The notes beneath the pieces were generated by a model. The model had not been told where the DNA came from. It searched no databases and worked only from the letters and a program-made list of their open reading frames with translations. Source: JACVRW01 sp963771715 (GTDB taxonomy: Bacteria > Actinomycetota > Thermoleophilia > Solirubrobacterales > Thermoleophilaceae). From it: a stretch of 64,000 nucleotides of DNA. The position numbers and the translations under genes were made by a program. Positions 17,417 through 26,423 of the stretch are shown in pieces (positions within the stretch are counted from its first letter, which is position 1; the number at the start of each line of letters is the position of its first letter). The stretch covers positions 124,001 to 188,000 of the forward strand of contig CAVYUQ010000010.1 of the NCBI GenBank assembly GCA_963771715.1, given 5' to 3'.

Positions 17417-19061
17417 ATGGGGACCCAGGACCCGGACCCCGTCCAGAGGGGCTGGGAAGCGCTCGCAGCGGCTGACTGGCCGAGCGCCCGCTCGTGGTTC
17501 GAGAAGGCGCGGGCGCAGGCGGAGACGGCGGAGGTGCTCGACGGCCTGAGCCAGGCCGTTCACTTCGAGGGCGACTACGAGCTCGCGATCGAGCTGAAGG
17601 AGCGCGCGTTCGCGGCGTACCAGCGCGCGGGTGAGCCGGTGCAGGCATCGCACTGCGCCCGCTGGCTCGGGTTCCTCCACGCCACGTGCCACGGCAACTT
17701 CGCCGCCGCCAGCGGCTGGATGGCCCGCGCGGAGCGCGCGCTCGAGGGAGTGGAGGATTGCGCGGCCCACGGGTGGCTGATCCTGGACCGGGCGCCGTTC
17801 TCGCGTGACTCCTCGGAGCGCGAGAAGTGCGCCGCCTCCGCGCTCGTGATCGCCAGGCGCTTTGGCGACGCCGACCTCGAGTTCGAGGCGCTGGCGCTGC
17901 TCGGTGAGACCTACGTGGCCACCGGGCGCGTCGCGGAGGGCATGAAGCTCCTGGACGAGGCGATGGCGGCGGTCACGGCCGGCGAGATCGCGAGCCACGG
18001 CGCAGTGGGGGAGATCTGCTGCAGGCTGCTGAGCGCCTGCGAGCACGCGACCGACGTGAGGCGCGCGGAGGAGTGGATGGCGCTGGTCGACCGCTACGTC
18101 GCCTGGACGAGCTTCGTGCGGCCCACCTGCCGGACGCACTACGGCGGGATCCTGATCGCGCTCGGACGCTGGACGGAGGCCGAAGCGGAGCTGCTCGACG
18201 CGATCCAGGGCTTCGAGCGCGGCTACCTGGGCGACCGGGCCTACCCGCTCGTGCGGCTGGCCGACCTGCGCGTACGCCAGGGTCGCTACGAGGAGGCCGA
18301 GCGGCTCCTGGAGGGCGTGGAGTGGCACCCGACCGCCAGGCGGGCGGCGGCGACCATCGCGCTCGCGCGCGGCGATCTCGGGCTCGCGGGGGAGCTGACG
18401 CGGCTCTGCTTCGAGGGCGGCGATCCGGCCGACCCGGTTTGCGCGCCGCTGCTGGAGCTGCTGCTGAGGGTCGAGCTCGAACGCGAGGACGTCCCGGCCG
18501 CCACGGAGACGCTCGCCCGGCTGACGGCGCTGGCCGCCGGGTCGAACAGCGAGCTCGTGCGGAGCCTTCGCCGAGCTCGCGACCGGGCAGGTGCGCGCGG
18601 CCGAGGGCGACGCCCGCGCGGCGGGTCACCTCAAGAACGCGCTCGAGGCGCTCGCCGTCCTCGGCCTGCCGCTCGAGGCGGGGCGGGCGCGGCTCGAGCT
18701 CGCACGGGTGATCGCCTCGGATACGCCTGAGGGCGCGGCCCACGAGGCGCGGCTGGCGCTCGCCTCGTTCGAGGAGCTGGGAGCAAGCCGGGACGCCGAT
18801 GCCGCGGCCGGCCTGCTCCGCGAGCTCGGGGCGGCGGGAGGGCGCGCTTGGCCGAAGGGCCATGGCACCCTCACCAAGCGCGAGACCGAGGTTGTCTCGC
18901 TGCTCGCCGCCGGGCTGTCCAACGCGGAGATCGCCGAGCGGCTCTACATCAGCCCCCGCACGGCGGAGCACCACGTGGCGAGCATCCTCTCCAAGCTCGG
19001 CCTGCGCAGCCGGGCCGAGGCCGCCGCCTACGCCGTGCGCGAGCTCGCCGGAGACCCGTAG
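17417..19061 (+). CDS. LuxR-type regulator with TPR-like sensor region, frameshifted
   Basis: N-terminal 380 residues are TPR-like helical pairs (DWPSARSWFEKARAQ, GDYELAIELKERAFAAYQRAG and similar). At about 18562 an extra G in CTCGTGCGGAGCC shifts the frame; removing it restores LVRAFAELATGQVRAAEGD and leads into a C-terminal LuxR helix-turn-helix (LTKRETEVVSLLAAGLSNAE, ISPRTAEHHVASILSKLGL). About 547 residues. Such proteins lack a receiver domain and are thought to sense ligands or protein partners through the TPR part. No ATPase domain is present, unlike MalT/LAL regulators. Targets unknown. Confidence 0.85.
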
Positions 19062-19160
19062 CCGAATAGGTATTCACACCGATGCGCGGGCGGCGGGGAG
19101 CGTCGATCCTCCGGCGAGGGTCGCAGCGGCGACCCGGAACCCCGGCTCAAGGAGGACCAG

Positions 19161-19580
19161 ATGTCCGCCACTGAAGCGAACAAGGCCGCGGTGCGCGACT
19201 GCTTCGAGCAGGCCTCGCAGGGCAACTTCGACGCGCTGCACGCCATCGTCAGCCCCGACTACGTGATCCACCCCGAGGAGGTCCGCGGTCCGCAGGGCCT
19301 CGCGGCGATGGTCCAGGTCTACCGCGACGCCCTCTCGGGCCTGAACGTCACGATCGAGCAGCAGTTCACGGAGGGCGACTACGTGGCCACGCGCACCACC
19401 ATCCGCGGCCGCCACGACGGCGACCTGATGGGCGCGCCGGCCACCGGACGCGACGTCGAGTTCGGCGGTCTCACGATCAGCCGCTGCCGTGACGGGAAGA
19501 TCGAGGAGGAGTGGGAGCTCGTCGACGTGACGACGCTGCTGCGCCAGGTCGGCGTGCTTCCCGAGCTGGCCGAGGCCTGA
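19161..19580 (+). CDS. SnoaL-like ester cyclase-fold protein
   Basis: 139 residues after a strong AAGGAGG ribosome-binding site. Cone-shaped alpha+beta fold: NKAAVRDCFEQASQGNFDAL, YVIHPEEVRGPQGLAAMVQVYRDALSGLNVTIE, and GRDVEFGGLTISRCRDGKIEEEWELVD. SnoaL relatives cyclise polyketides, but most genomic copies such as this are of unknown activity. It follows the LuxR/TPR gene by 99 bp and may be its target. Confidence 0.85.
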   Translation: MSATEANKAAVRDCFEQASQGNFDALHAIVSPDYVIHPEEVRGPQGLAAMVQVYRDALSGLNVTIEQQFTEGDYVATRTTIRGRHDGDLMGAPATGRDVEFGGLTISRCRDGKIEEEWELVDVTTLLRQVGVLPELAEA

Positions 19581-19637
19581 GCCTGGGCTGCGGGCTGATT
19601 CATCGCCCACTCATGCGCCGCGGCTATCCCTTGGCGC

Positions 19638-20363
19638 ATGAAGGTGTTACTCGCCCTACTCGTCGCTCTGCTTGTGGCGGCGCCGGCAGCCGCGGCGTCG
19701 CCACCGGCGTCGGAGCTGGCGCCGATTCACGGCCTGTACTCGCCCAAGATCGACCCGGCGAACTTCGTCAGGACGGTCGACAACCGCTACCTGCCGTTCG
19801 AGCCGGTCACGCGCTTCCACTACGAGGGCGTCCGCGGGACCACCCCGCAGACCGACAACGAGGTCGTGCTGCGAAAGACCAAGCGGATCCTCGGCATCAG
19901 GTGCACGATCGTCCGGGACACGGTGTCCGAGCACGGCCGCGCAGTCGAGCGGACGTTCGACTGGTACGCGCAGGACAAGGCGGGCAACGTCTGGTACATG
20001 GGCGAGAACTCCCTCGAGCTGAGGCACGGCCGCCTCGTCAGGGCAAGCGACTCGTGGGAGTCCGGCGTGAACGGCGCGAAGCCCGGCATCATCATGCCCG
20101 CCCACCCACGCGCGGGCGAGGCCTACCGCCAAGAGTTCTACCCGCCCGGTGAGGCGCTCGACGAGGCACGGGTCGTGGGCATTCAGGCCAGCGTGACCGT
20201 GCCGTACGGCACCTTCGAGCGGCCGCTCGTGACGCTCGAGCGCAGCCCGCTCGAGCCGCAGACGGAGGAGAAGTACTACGTCCGAGGGGTGGGCGAGGTC
20301 AAGGAAAAGGTGGTCAAGGGCCACCACGAGGAGTTCAAGCTCGTCCGAGTGACGCACCGCTAG
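19638..20363 (+). CDS. Secreted protein of unknown function
   Basis: 241 residues. Clear signal peptide (VLLALLVALLVAAPAAAA). The mature part reads VDNRYLPFEPVTRFHYEGV, FDWYAQDKAGNVWYMGENS, PRAGEAYRQEFYPPGEALD and ends KEKVVKGHHEEFKLVRVTH. This beta-rich domain recurs in secreted actinobacterial proteins with no assigned role; I recognise no catalytic motif. Located just upstream of a secreted GH1 glycosidase (19 bp), possibly in one transcript. Confidence 0.7.
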   Translation: MKVLLALLVALLVAAPAAAASPPASELAPIHGLYSPKIDPANFVRTVDNRYLPFEPVTRFHYEGVRGTTPQTDNEVVLRKTKRILGIRCTIVRDTVSEHGRAVERTFDWYAQDKAGNVWYMGENSLELRHGRLVRASDSWESGVNGAKPGIIMPAHPRAGEAYRQEFYPPGEALDEARVVGIQASVTVPYGTFERPLVTLERSPLEPQTEEKYYVRGVGEVKEKVVKGHHEEFKLVRVTHR

Positions 20364-20382
20364 ACGCGTTAGCCTGCCCTGG

Positions 20383-21942
20383 TTGCCTGGCTCGCGCTAC
20401 CTCGTCTGGCTCACTGCGACCGCAGTCCTGGTGCTCGCGCCGGCGGCGTCCGCGCGGCAGCCGTTCCCGCGCGGGTTCCTGTGGGGCACGGCCACCGCGG
20501 GGTTCCAGGTCGAGGCGGGAGGCTCGCCGGCCAACAGCGACCGCCGTAGCGACTGGTGGGCCTTCACGACGGACCCCGACCTCATCAGCGCGGGCGTGGT
20601 GAGCGGCGATCGCGTCGCGCGCGGGCCCGGCTTCTGGCGGACCTGGCCGGCTGACCTCGATCGCGCGCGTGGGCGGCTCGGGTCCAACGCGATTCGGCTC
20701 GGCATCGAATGGAGCCGGATCTTCCCTCGCTCGACGGCCGCGATTCGCACCGGTCGGCGGATCGGCCGCACGGATCTGCGGCGGCTCGACCGGGTGGCGG
20801 ATGGCCGCGCCGTGCGGCGCTACCGCCGCATCATCCGCGGAGCTCGCAGGCGCGGCATGCGGGTGCTGCTCACGCTCAACCACTTCACGCTGCCGATCTG
20901 GGTCCACGACCCGCTCGCGGTGCGGCGCGCCTTCGCCGGTGTCGGCCCGGGCGACCCCGTGCCGTCTGGCCTTAGCCGCCCCGGCTGGCTGAGCCGCTCC
21001 ACGGTGGGGGAGTTCCGCAAGTACGCCGCCTTCGCGGCGTGGAAGTTCGGCCGTGACGTGCGCCTGTGGGCGACGCTGAACGAGCCGCTCGTGACCGTGT
21101 CGCAGGGCTTCGTGTCGATCCCGGGCGTGACGGGAGTGAAGGCGCCGGCCGTGCTGTCCTATCCCGCCGCCCTGCGCGCGCTCGAGAACCTCGGGCTCGC
21201 GAACGCGGCGGCGTACGACGCGATCAAGGCGACCGACCGCCACGCCCGCGTCGGCTTCGTGCACAACATGGTGGCCTGGCGGCCGAACGACCCGTCGAGC
21301 GCCGCCGACGTCGAGGCCGCCCGGCATGCGGACCAGATCTTCAACCGGACATGGCTCGATCTCGCGGTGCGCGGGATCTACGACACCGACGCGGACGGTG
21401 TCGTGGATCCGGGCGAGCGGCGGCGGCGCCTCGCCGGCAAGGCGGACTTCGTCGGCGTGAACCACTACTCGCCGGGCCGCGCCACCGCGCTCGGCGCTCC
21501 CGTCTCGCCGGTCGTCCCGCTGTTCGATTTCCTGCCCGCCGTGACCTATCGCGGCACCGGTAACCCGGGCGGGCCGCCGTGTCCGAGCACCTGCACCGAC
21601 TTCGGCTGGGAGATCGACCCCGCGGGATTCCGGCAGGTTGTGGAGGAGGCCGCGGACTACGGCCGGCCGGTCTACGTGACCGAGAACGGCATCGACGATC
21701 GCGAGGACGACCAGCGCCCGGGGTACCTGCGCGGTTACCTCGGCGCGCTTCACGACGCGATCGCGGCGGGGGCCGACGTGCGCGGCTACTTCCACTGGTC
21801 CCTGCTCGACAACTACGAGTGGGCCGAGGGCTTCGCGGCCCATTTCGGGCTCTACGCGTTCAACTCGCGCACCCTCGCGCGCAGCGAGCGCCCGAGCGCC
21901 CGGCTCTTCCGCCGCATCGCGCGCGCGAACGCCCTGCCGTAG
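20383..21942 (+). CDS. Secreted glycoside hydrolase family 1 beta-glycosidase
   Basis: 519 residues from TTG 20383; signal peptide (TATAVLVLAPAASA) then the GH1 barrel beginning FPRGFLWGTATAGFQVEGG-like (here QVEAGG). Acid/base Glu in LWATLNEPLVTV and nucleophile Glu in VYVTENGIDD, followed by YFHWSLLDNYEWAEGF, the aglycone-site signature. Enzymes of this family hydrolyse beta-glucosides or beta-galactosides with retention. An extracytoplasmic location is less common for GH1. The preceding secreted protein is a candidate partner. Confidence 0.93.
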   Translation: MPGSRYLVWLTATAVLVLAPAASARQPFPRGFLWGTATAGFQVEAGGSPANSDRRSDWWAFTTDPDLISAGVVSGDRVARGPGFWRTWPADLDRARGRLGSNAIRLGIEWSRIFPRSTAAIRTGRRIGRTDLRRLDRVADGRAVRRYRRIIRGARRRGMRVLLTLNHFTLPIWVHDPLAVRRAFAGVGPGDPVPSGLSRPGWLSRSTVGEFRKYAAFAAWKFGRDVRLWATLNEPLVTVSQGFVSIPGVTGVKAPAVLSYPAALRALENLGLANAAAYDAIKATDRHARVGFVHNMVAWRPNDPSSAADVEAARHADQIFNRTWLDLAVRGIYDTDADGVVDPGERRRRLAGKADFVGVNHYSPGRATALGAPVSPVVPLFDFLPAVTYRGTGNPGGPPCPSTCTDFGWEIDPAGFRQVVEEAADYGRPVYVTENGIDDREDDQRPGYLRGYLGALHDAIAAGADVRGYFHWSLLDNYEWAEGFAAHFGLYAFNSRTLARSERPSARLFRRIARANALP

Positions 21943-21995
21943 CGACTGTGCTCCATTTCTCACAACGTCCGCGCGGCCGGTGAGAACTTGGTCCC

Positions 21996-22448
21996 GTGAA
22001 ATGGACCGCCACAGCCCGAGCGAATGCCACGCCTTGCCAGGTGCTCCAGGTCCTGACGCACCCTGAGGAGATCCGCCGATGGTCGCCGATCGAGTTCGAT
22101 CTCGACGAGCTGGACGGCCGGCGCCTCGCCGCCGGGACCCGCGGACGGGTCACCGGCAGGGTGGCGGGCGTGACGGTGGGCTTCGACCTCCAGGTGCATG
22201 CCGCCGACGAGGCCAGGCTCGAGCTGTCGGCTGAGGGTCCCGTGGCCTTCGACGTGCGCTACGACCTCATGCCCTACGACGCCGGAGCGGAGCTGAACGC
22301 CTCGGTGTCCGTGCGGGGCGGCGGCGGCTTCACCGGGCGGCTGGTGGAGAAGGCCACCGCCGCGCTGCTCTCAGCGGGCGCGCTCGAGGGCGCGGCCGGC
22401 CGGATCGCCCGCGTGGCCGAGTCTCAGTCAGCCGCCGCGGCGGCGTAG
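21996..22448 (+). CDS. SRPBCC-fold protein
   Basis: 150 residues with the START/Bet v1-like arrangement: ANATPCQVLQVLTHPEEIRRWSPIEF, then beta strands (VTGRVAGVTVGFDLQVHAAD, GPVAFDVRYDLMP) and a long C-terminal helix (GRLVEKATAALLSAGALEGA). Proteins of this fold bind hydrophobic ligands in a groove. No catalytic residues are evident. Function unknown; 53 bp downstream of the GH1 gene. Confidence 0.72.
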   Translation: MKWTATARANATPCQVLQVLTHPEEIRRWSPIEFDLDELDGRRLAAGTRGRVTGRVAGVTVGFDLQVHAADEARLELSAEGPVAFDVRYDLMPYDAGAELNASVSVRGGGGFTGRLVEKATAALLSAGALEGAAGRIARVAESQSAAAAA

Positions 22449-22499
22449 TGCGGCTGCACGCCGTCCGACGGCGGGCGGCGGCTTCCGTACGATCCCGGT

Positions 22500-22754
22500 A
22501 TGAGCGACGAGAGCATCGCCACCCGGATCGAGCGGCTCGTGACGGAGGAGCACGACCTGCGTGCCCGCGAGCAGGCCGACAGTTCCGACCCCGCTGCGCT
22601 CGAGGGCGACAGGGAGCGCCTGCGCGCCGTCGAGGTGGAGCTCGACCGCTGCTGGGACCTGCTGCGCCAGCGGCGCGCGTTCCGCGACGCGGGCACGGAT
22701 CCCGAGCAGGCGCAGGCCCGCGACGCCGACACGGTGGAGCGCTACCTCCAGTAG
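22500..22754 (+). CDS. DUF2630 small helical protein
   Basis: 84 residues, highly charged: ATRIERLVTEEHDLRAREQ, DRERLRAVEVELDRCWDLLRQRRA, DPEQAQARDADTVERYLQ. This pattern is typical of DUF2630, a two-helix actinobacterial family of unknown function. ATG start, stop 12 bp before the end of the converging NTF2-like gene. Confidence 0.9.
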   Translation: MSDESIATRIERLVTEEHDLRAREQADSSDPAALEGDRERLRAVEVELDRCWDLLRQRRAFRDAGTDPEQAQARDADTVERYLQ

Positions 22755-22766
22755 GGGGACGCTAGG

Positions 22767-23144
22767 TCAAGAGCCCGCCGGCGGCCTCGTCATCCACCAT
22801 TCCTGGAGGCGTTCGCAGAGCCCGTCGGGTGCGAAGTCGAGCACGAAGATCCCGTCCAGCTCGACCGGCCGTGCGCTGTCCGGCGCGTGCATCGACACCT
22901 GCCATCTCACGAAGGCGCGGTCGCCGTCGCTCCCGATCGGCCGCGCGCTGAATCGAACCGTTCCCTGGCCCTCGGTCGCGGCGCCCCAGCGCTCCCGGAT
23001 CGCCGCCCGGCCCACGAGCGGTTCGTCGAACGGTCCCCACTCGTAGGTCGCGCCCTCCGTGAAAAGGGCGGCCGCCGCCGCGCCATCGTGGGCCTCCCAC
23101 GCCGCGCCGTACGCCGCCAGCCACGCCGATACGTCCGCAGCCAC
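22767..23144 (-). CDS. NTF2-like (SnoaL_2) protein
   Basis: 125 residues of the alpha+beta cone fold: VSAWLAAYGAAWEAHDGAAAAALFTEGATYEWGPFDEPLVGRAAIRERW, followed by strands and the terminal LQEWWMTRPP. No catalytic Asp/His pair can be assigned confidently. Such proteins include steroid isomerase-like and cyclase-like enzymes and ligand binders. Divergent from the hydrolase at 23173. Confidence 0.78.
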   Translation of the reverse strand: MAADVSAWLAAYGAAWEAHDGAAAAALFTEGATYEWGPFDEPLVGRAAIRERWGAATEGQGTVRFSARPIGSDGDRAFVRWQVSMHAPDSARPVELDGIFVLDFAPDGLCERLQEWWMTRPPAGS

Positions 23145-23172
23145 GGGCGGAACATTATTCTCGGACGCCGTT

Positions 23173-23796
23173 GTGCTCGAGCTCGAGACGCCGCACGGAC
23201 CGGCCAGGGTTCACCTTCACCCTGCGGAGAACGCCGTTGGTGCGCTCGTGCTCGGTCACGGAGCGGGTGGGGGAGTTGGCGCCCGCGACCTCGTGGTGGC
23301 GACGGAGGTCGCGGGGAGCGAAGGCTTCAGCGTCGCCCTCATGGAGCAGCCGTACCGGGTGGCGGGACGGCGCTCGCCTGCGCCGGCCAACCAGCTCGAC
23401 GCGGCGTGGATCGCGGTTGTCGAGCAGCTGCGCGACGGCGATCTGCGCGGGCTGCCGCTGATCGTCGGCGGTCGCTCCGCCGGGGCGCGGGTGGCGTGCC
23501 GGACCGCGGCGGAGACCGGCGCGGCCGGCGTGCTGTGCCTGGCGTTCCCGCTCCACGCCCCTGGCCGGCCCGAGAAGACGCGCCAGCACGAGCTCGACGC
23601 GGTCGAGCTTCCCGTGCTCGTCGTGCAGGGCGAGCGGGATCCGTTCGGCATGCCGGCGGTCGGCCCGAACCGGAGCGTGGTGGTGGTCCCGGGCAATCAC
23701 AGCCTAAGCGCCGACCTCGACGCCGTCGGCGCGGCCGTGCGGAACTGGCTTGGTGCTACGCGGCTGCCGAGGCTGCGGCCGCGTCGGCGGCGCTGA
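23173..23796 (+). CDS. Alpha/beta-hydrolase of the KANL3/Tex30 type
   Basis: About 207 residues from GTG 23173, the first start clear of the divergent promoter. It reads LELETPHGPARVHLHP, LVLGHGAGGGVGARDLV (oxyanion loop), the nucleophile elbow VGGRSAGARVA, an acid in VVQGERDPFG and His in VVPGNHSLS: a full Ser-Asp-His triad. The GHGAGGG/GRSAGARVA pair marks the KANL3/Tex30 hydrolase group, of unknown substrate. Its 3' end overlaps the PP2C gene on the other strand by about 40 bp. Confidence 0.83.
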   Translation: MLELETPHGPARVHLHPAENAVGALVLGHGAGGGVGARDLVVATEVAGSEGFSVALMEQPYRVAGRRSPAPANQLDAAWIAVVEQLRDGDLRGLPLIVGGRSAGARVACRTAAETGAAGVLCLAFPLHAPGRPEKTRQHELDAVELPVLVVQGERDPFGMPAVGPNRSVVVVPGNHSLSADLDAVGAAVRNWLGATRLPRLRPRRRR

Positions 23797-25470
23797 CGCT
23801 CGCGCGGGCACCGCGATCGTCGATCGTGACCTCGATCAGAGCGCTCGCCGGCGTTCGCTGCCGCCGCGCGCGCGTGCTCGAGCACGGTCGCGGCCTCCTC
23901 GGCCGGGACCTCGCACGCGCTGAGGAAGCGCTTCCCGAGGCCGATGTCGAGCTCGTCCGCCTCGAGCTCCACGGTCTCGATGCGGGGAGCCGATACCTCC
24001 GCGTCCGACACCGGTCGGATGAGGAACACCGCCATGTCGTCCGACGCCTCGTCCGCCGTGGCGATCACAAACTCGAGCAGCGCGTCGGCCTGCTCGTCTG
24101 GGCTCAGCTCGTCCACCATGGCGGTGAGTCGCTCGCGGCCGAATAGACCGTCGTCCACGCGCGCCTCGAGCAGGCCGTCCGTGAACAGGCACGCCACCGA
24201 ACCCGCGGAAAGCGGCCCGCTGGTCTCGCGCATCCCGGTGCGGGAGCCGACGCCGATCGGCGGTGACGAGGCAACCGTGAGCGGCTCATAGGCCGAGGGG
24301 CCGGTCAGGATCGGCGGAGGATGTCCCGCTGCCGAGTACGTGAGCGTCCCGGCCGCCGGGTCGTGGACCGCCACCACCACGGTGGTGAACCGGCCGCTCG
24401 ACTCCGCAGCCCCCCGCTGCCCTATCGACGCGAGCGCCGCACGCGGCGACATGCCCGCTTCGAGGCAGGCGTGCAGCCCCGTGCGGATCGAGTTGGTGCG
24501 CTCCAGCGCCTCCTGGCCGTGGCCGGCCACGTCGCCCACCAGGATCGCCGCCCGGCCGCCCGGGAGCTCGAACGCGTCGTAGAAGTCGCCGCCCGCGGCC
24601 GGTCCCTCGCACGGCCGGTACGCGACCGACGTGGCGAGCCCTCCGACCTGCGCGGGCACCTCGGGAAGCAGGGCACGCTCGAGCAGCCCGACCTCACGGA
24701 GAAGCTGCTCCCGCTCGGCCAGGAGCGCGCGCGCCCGCCGCCGCTCGACGAAGGTACGGCCGCCAAGTGCGATCGCCACCAACAGCAGCACGCCGAGGGC
24801 GATCCACACGAACCGGGGGACCACCTGGACGAGCTTCTCGACCGATCTCGTGAGCCCGTTGCCGCCGCCATCGTCGGTGGTCGACGGTCCTCGGTCGCGC
24901 GCCGCGCCGGGAGCGGTCCGCGCGCGCCCGTCCCGCGGCCGGGCGTGACCCGGCCGGCCCGCCGCGCGCCTGCACCTTCGCGCCGGGTGTTCGCGCCGGG
25001 GGTGGTGTCGCGTCGCGTGTTGCCGCGACGCGTACCGGAGCCATCCGAGCTGCCACCCGGACTCGCGCCGGGCGAGCCCCCCTGGCCGGTCGATCCGGAC
25101 CCCTGCCTGGCTGTGCCGCTCCGGAGGCGGAGCTTCCCGTGCCCCCGCCGCCGCCGCCACCACCTCCCGTGGTGTTGCCCACGACACGCTTCACTTCCTC
25201 GTGCACCGGCGCAACGGGCGTATCGCTCACCACGTCCTCGACGGGCGCGGGCAGCGGCGCGTTCAGCATTTCCTCGAGCGCGTCGCCGGGCACGAGGTCG
25301 CCGACGGCCCCTTCCTCGAGCCGAAGCTGAACCTTGGGCAGCTGGACGGGGAGCTTGACGCTCGGGAGCTGCGCCACGGCCGGACCGGGAAGCGCAAGCG
25401 CGGCCAGGGCCGCACAACCTGCAGCGAACCTGCCCCGGCCTCCTACCCGCGTCGGATAGCCGTTCCTCAC
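23756..25470 (-). CDS. Membrane PP2C/SpoIIE-type phosphatase with extracytoplasmic N-terminus, frameshifted
   Basis: From GTG 25470: signal-like helix (FAAGCAALAALALPGPAVAQ), short helical region, Gly9 run and Gly/Ser/Thr/Arg linker; then a transmembrane helix (FVWIALGVLLLVAIALGG), coiled-coil (LLAEREQLLREVGLLERALLP) and a SpoIIE-type phosphatase core with PAAGGDFYDAF, ILVGDVAGHGQEA, LFTDGLLEAR and DDMAVFLI. Three frames must be joined (shifts near 25110, 24890 and 23830; the last restores ALIEVTIDDRGARASVSAAD). Such phosphatases dephosphorylate anti-sigma antagonists. The layout suggests outside-in signalling to a partner-switching module not seen here. Confidence 0.72.
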
Positions 25471-25528
25471 TCGTCGGTATCGGCACAGGGCGCCTGACCA
25501 TTCAACCCGCGGTGCCCGGCCTGACGGC

Positions 25529-25863
25529 CTAGAGGCAGGCCAGCGGTAGCACTCCACAGAGGCCGAGAACATCCTGCTGAAGGGCGCCCCACGTCCGCGC
25601 CCAGCGCACCGACGTCGCCCTGGAGCGTGGACAGGTCGGTCGTGAGGGCGCCGACGTCGGTCTCGAGCCCGCTCACAGTCCCGTCGAGCGCGTCGAGTCC
25701 CGAGGTGAGTCCGCTCAGGCTGGGGTCGACCGTGTCCACGCGGTCGTCGAGGGCGGCCAGTCCACTCTCGAGGTCGCTCACGTCCGACAGGAGACCGGGG
25801 AGATCCTCCACCGCGGTCGGGAGAGCACCTCCCGGGCGGAGCCGGCACGGCGCTGGTTCGCAA
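25529..25863 (-). CDS. Coiled-coil protein fragment, frameshifted
   Basis: The core reads AVEDLPGLLSDVSDLESGLA, VDTVDPSLSGLTSGLDALDG and VSGLETDVGALTTDLSTLQG: leucine-spaced heptads typical of a coiled coil. A shift near 25575 restores LQQDVLGLCGVLPLACL and a stop at 25529; another near 25815 would join it to TSAVPAPPG from a TTG at 25863. Start and true extent are therefore uncertain. It lies 58 bp upstream of the PP2C gene in the same direction and could be its extracellular partner, or a decayed gene. Confidence 0.4.
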
Positions 25864-25919
25864 CGTCCTCTACTTCCCCGAGGCGTCGACGGCAGAGCCA
25901 AAGGTGCCCGCGCATGAGG

Positions 25920-26366
25920 CTAGTTCGGCCCGGCCCCTGGGGCCGGGCCGAACACCGCCTCAACGCTCTGGAACGGGCGCTCGGGGGTCGCGCCGCCCGG
26001 GTCCGCGGGGACGGGCACGACCGTGACGGTCAGCTGGTCACTCTGCTCGAGGGCGGCGCGCAGCGCCGCCTCGTCCACGTGGAGCCGCTTCTCGATCGGA
26101 GCTACGGGCTCGCCGCCCTCCGGCCGCGCGGCCCTCCGCTCTGCAACCGCGGGGGGCGCGTGCTCGCCGTAGCCGTAGACATGGAAGGAGCCGGCGTACC
26201 CACCCTCCGGGGTCGGCGCGGTGCTCTCGTCCGCGTCGGGGTTGTTCAGGAACACGCGTGCCTCGAACGAGGGGCCGGCCTGCTCGACGCCGCGGAAGAG
26301 GAGGTCAGCGCTGTGCTCGTCCCGGAAGCGGTCGATCGGTATGGGCGGAGCTGTATAGGAGTTCAT
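25920..26366 (-). CDS. Stand-alone homologue of the neighbouring tyrosinase C-terminal domain
   Basis: 148 residues with no copper-binding His clusters. Its segments DLLFRGVEQAGPSFEARVFL, NNPDADESTAPTPEGGYAGS, FHVYGYGEH and SDQLTVTVVPV match, in order, IEFHNVEHAGASYEGRVYL, NNPDADENTPQTDDAGYAGS, YHIFGHGG and ADVTVTVVPI in the C-terminal beta-sandwich of the tyrosinase at 26424. In plant-type polyphenol oxidases the C-terminal domain shields the active site. A free copy, divergently transcribed from the enzyme with 57 bp between starts, could act in trans as inhibitor, copper carrier or partner. That role is inference. Confidence 0.75.
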   Translation of the reverse strand: MNSYTAPPIPIDRFRDEHSADLLFRGVEQAGPSFEARVFLNNPDADESTAPTPEGGYAGSFHVYGYGEHAPPAVAERRAARPEGGEPVAPIEKRLHVDEAALRAALEQSDQLTVTVVPVPADPGGATPERPFQSVEAVFGPAPGAGPN

Positions 26367-26409
26367 TTACTTTGGCGACCGATCAGTCTATACTGCAACC
26401 CCTGATCGG
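26366..26409 (+). promoter_or_regulatory. Tyrosinase promoter with palindromic operator
   Basis: TTTACT (26366), 17 bases, TATACT (26389) forms a sigma-70-like promoter for the tyrosinase. The spacer holds GACCGATCAGTC (26377-26388), a near-perfect palindrome like TetR-family operators; a second related half (CTGATCGG, 26402-26409) follows the -10. The element also overlaps the start of the divergent domain gene, so one repressor could control both. Confidence 0.5.
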
Positions 26410-26423
26410 CTGGAGGGTTGCAC

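Noticed and set aside
25160..25190. Gly-codon run at 25140-25170 as a microsatellite of interest
   Set aside because: It encodes the flexible linker of the PP2C protein; the repeat is short and may itself be affected by indels.
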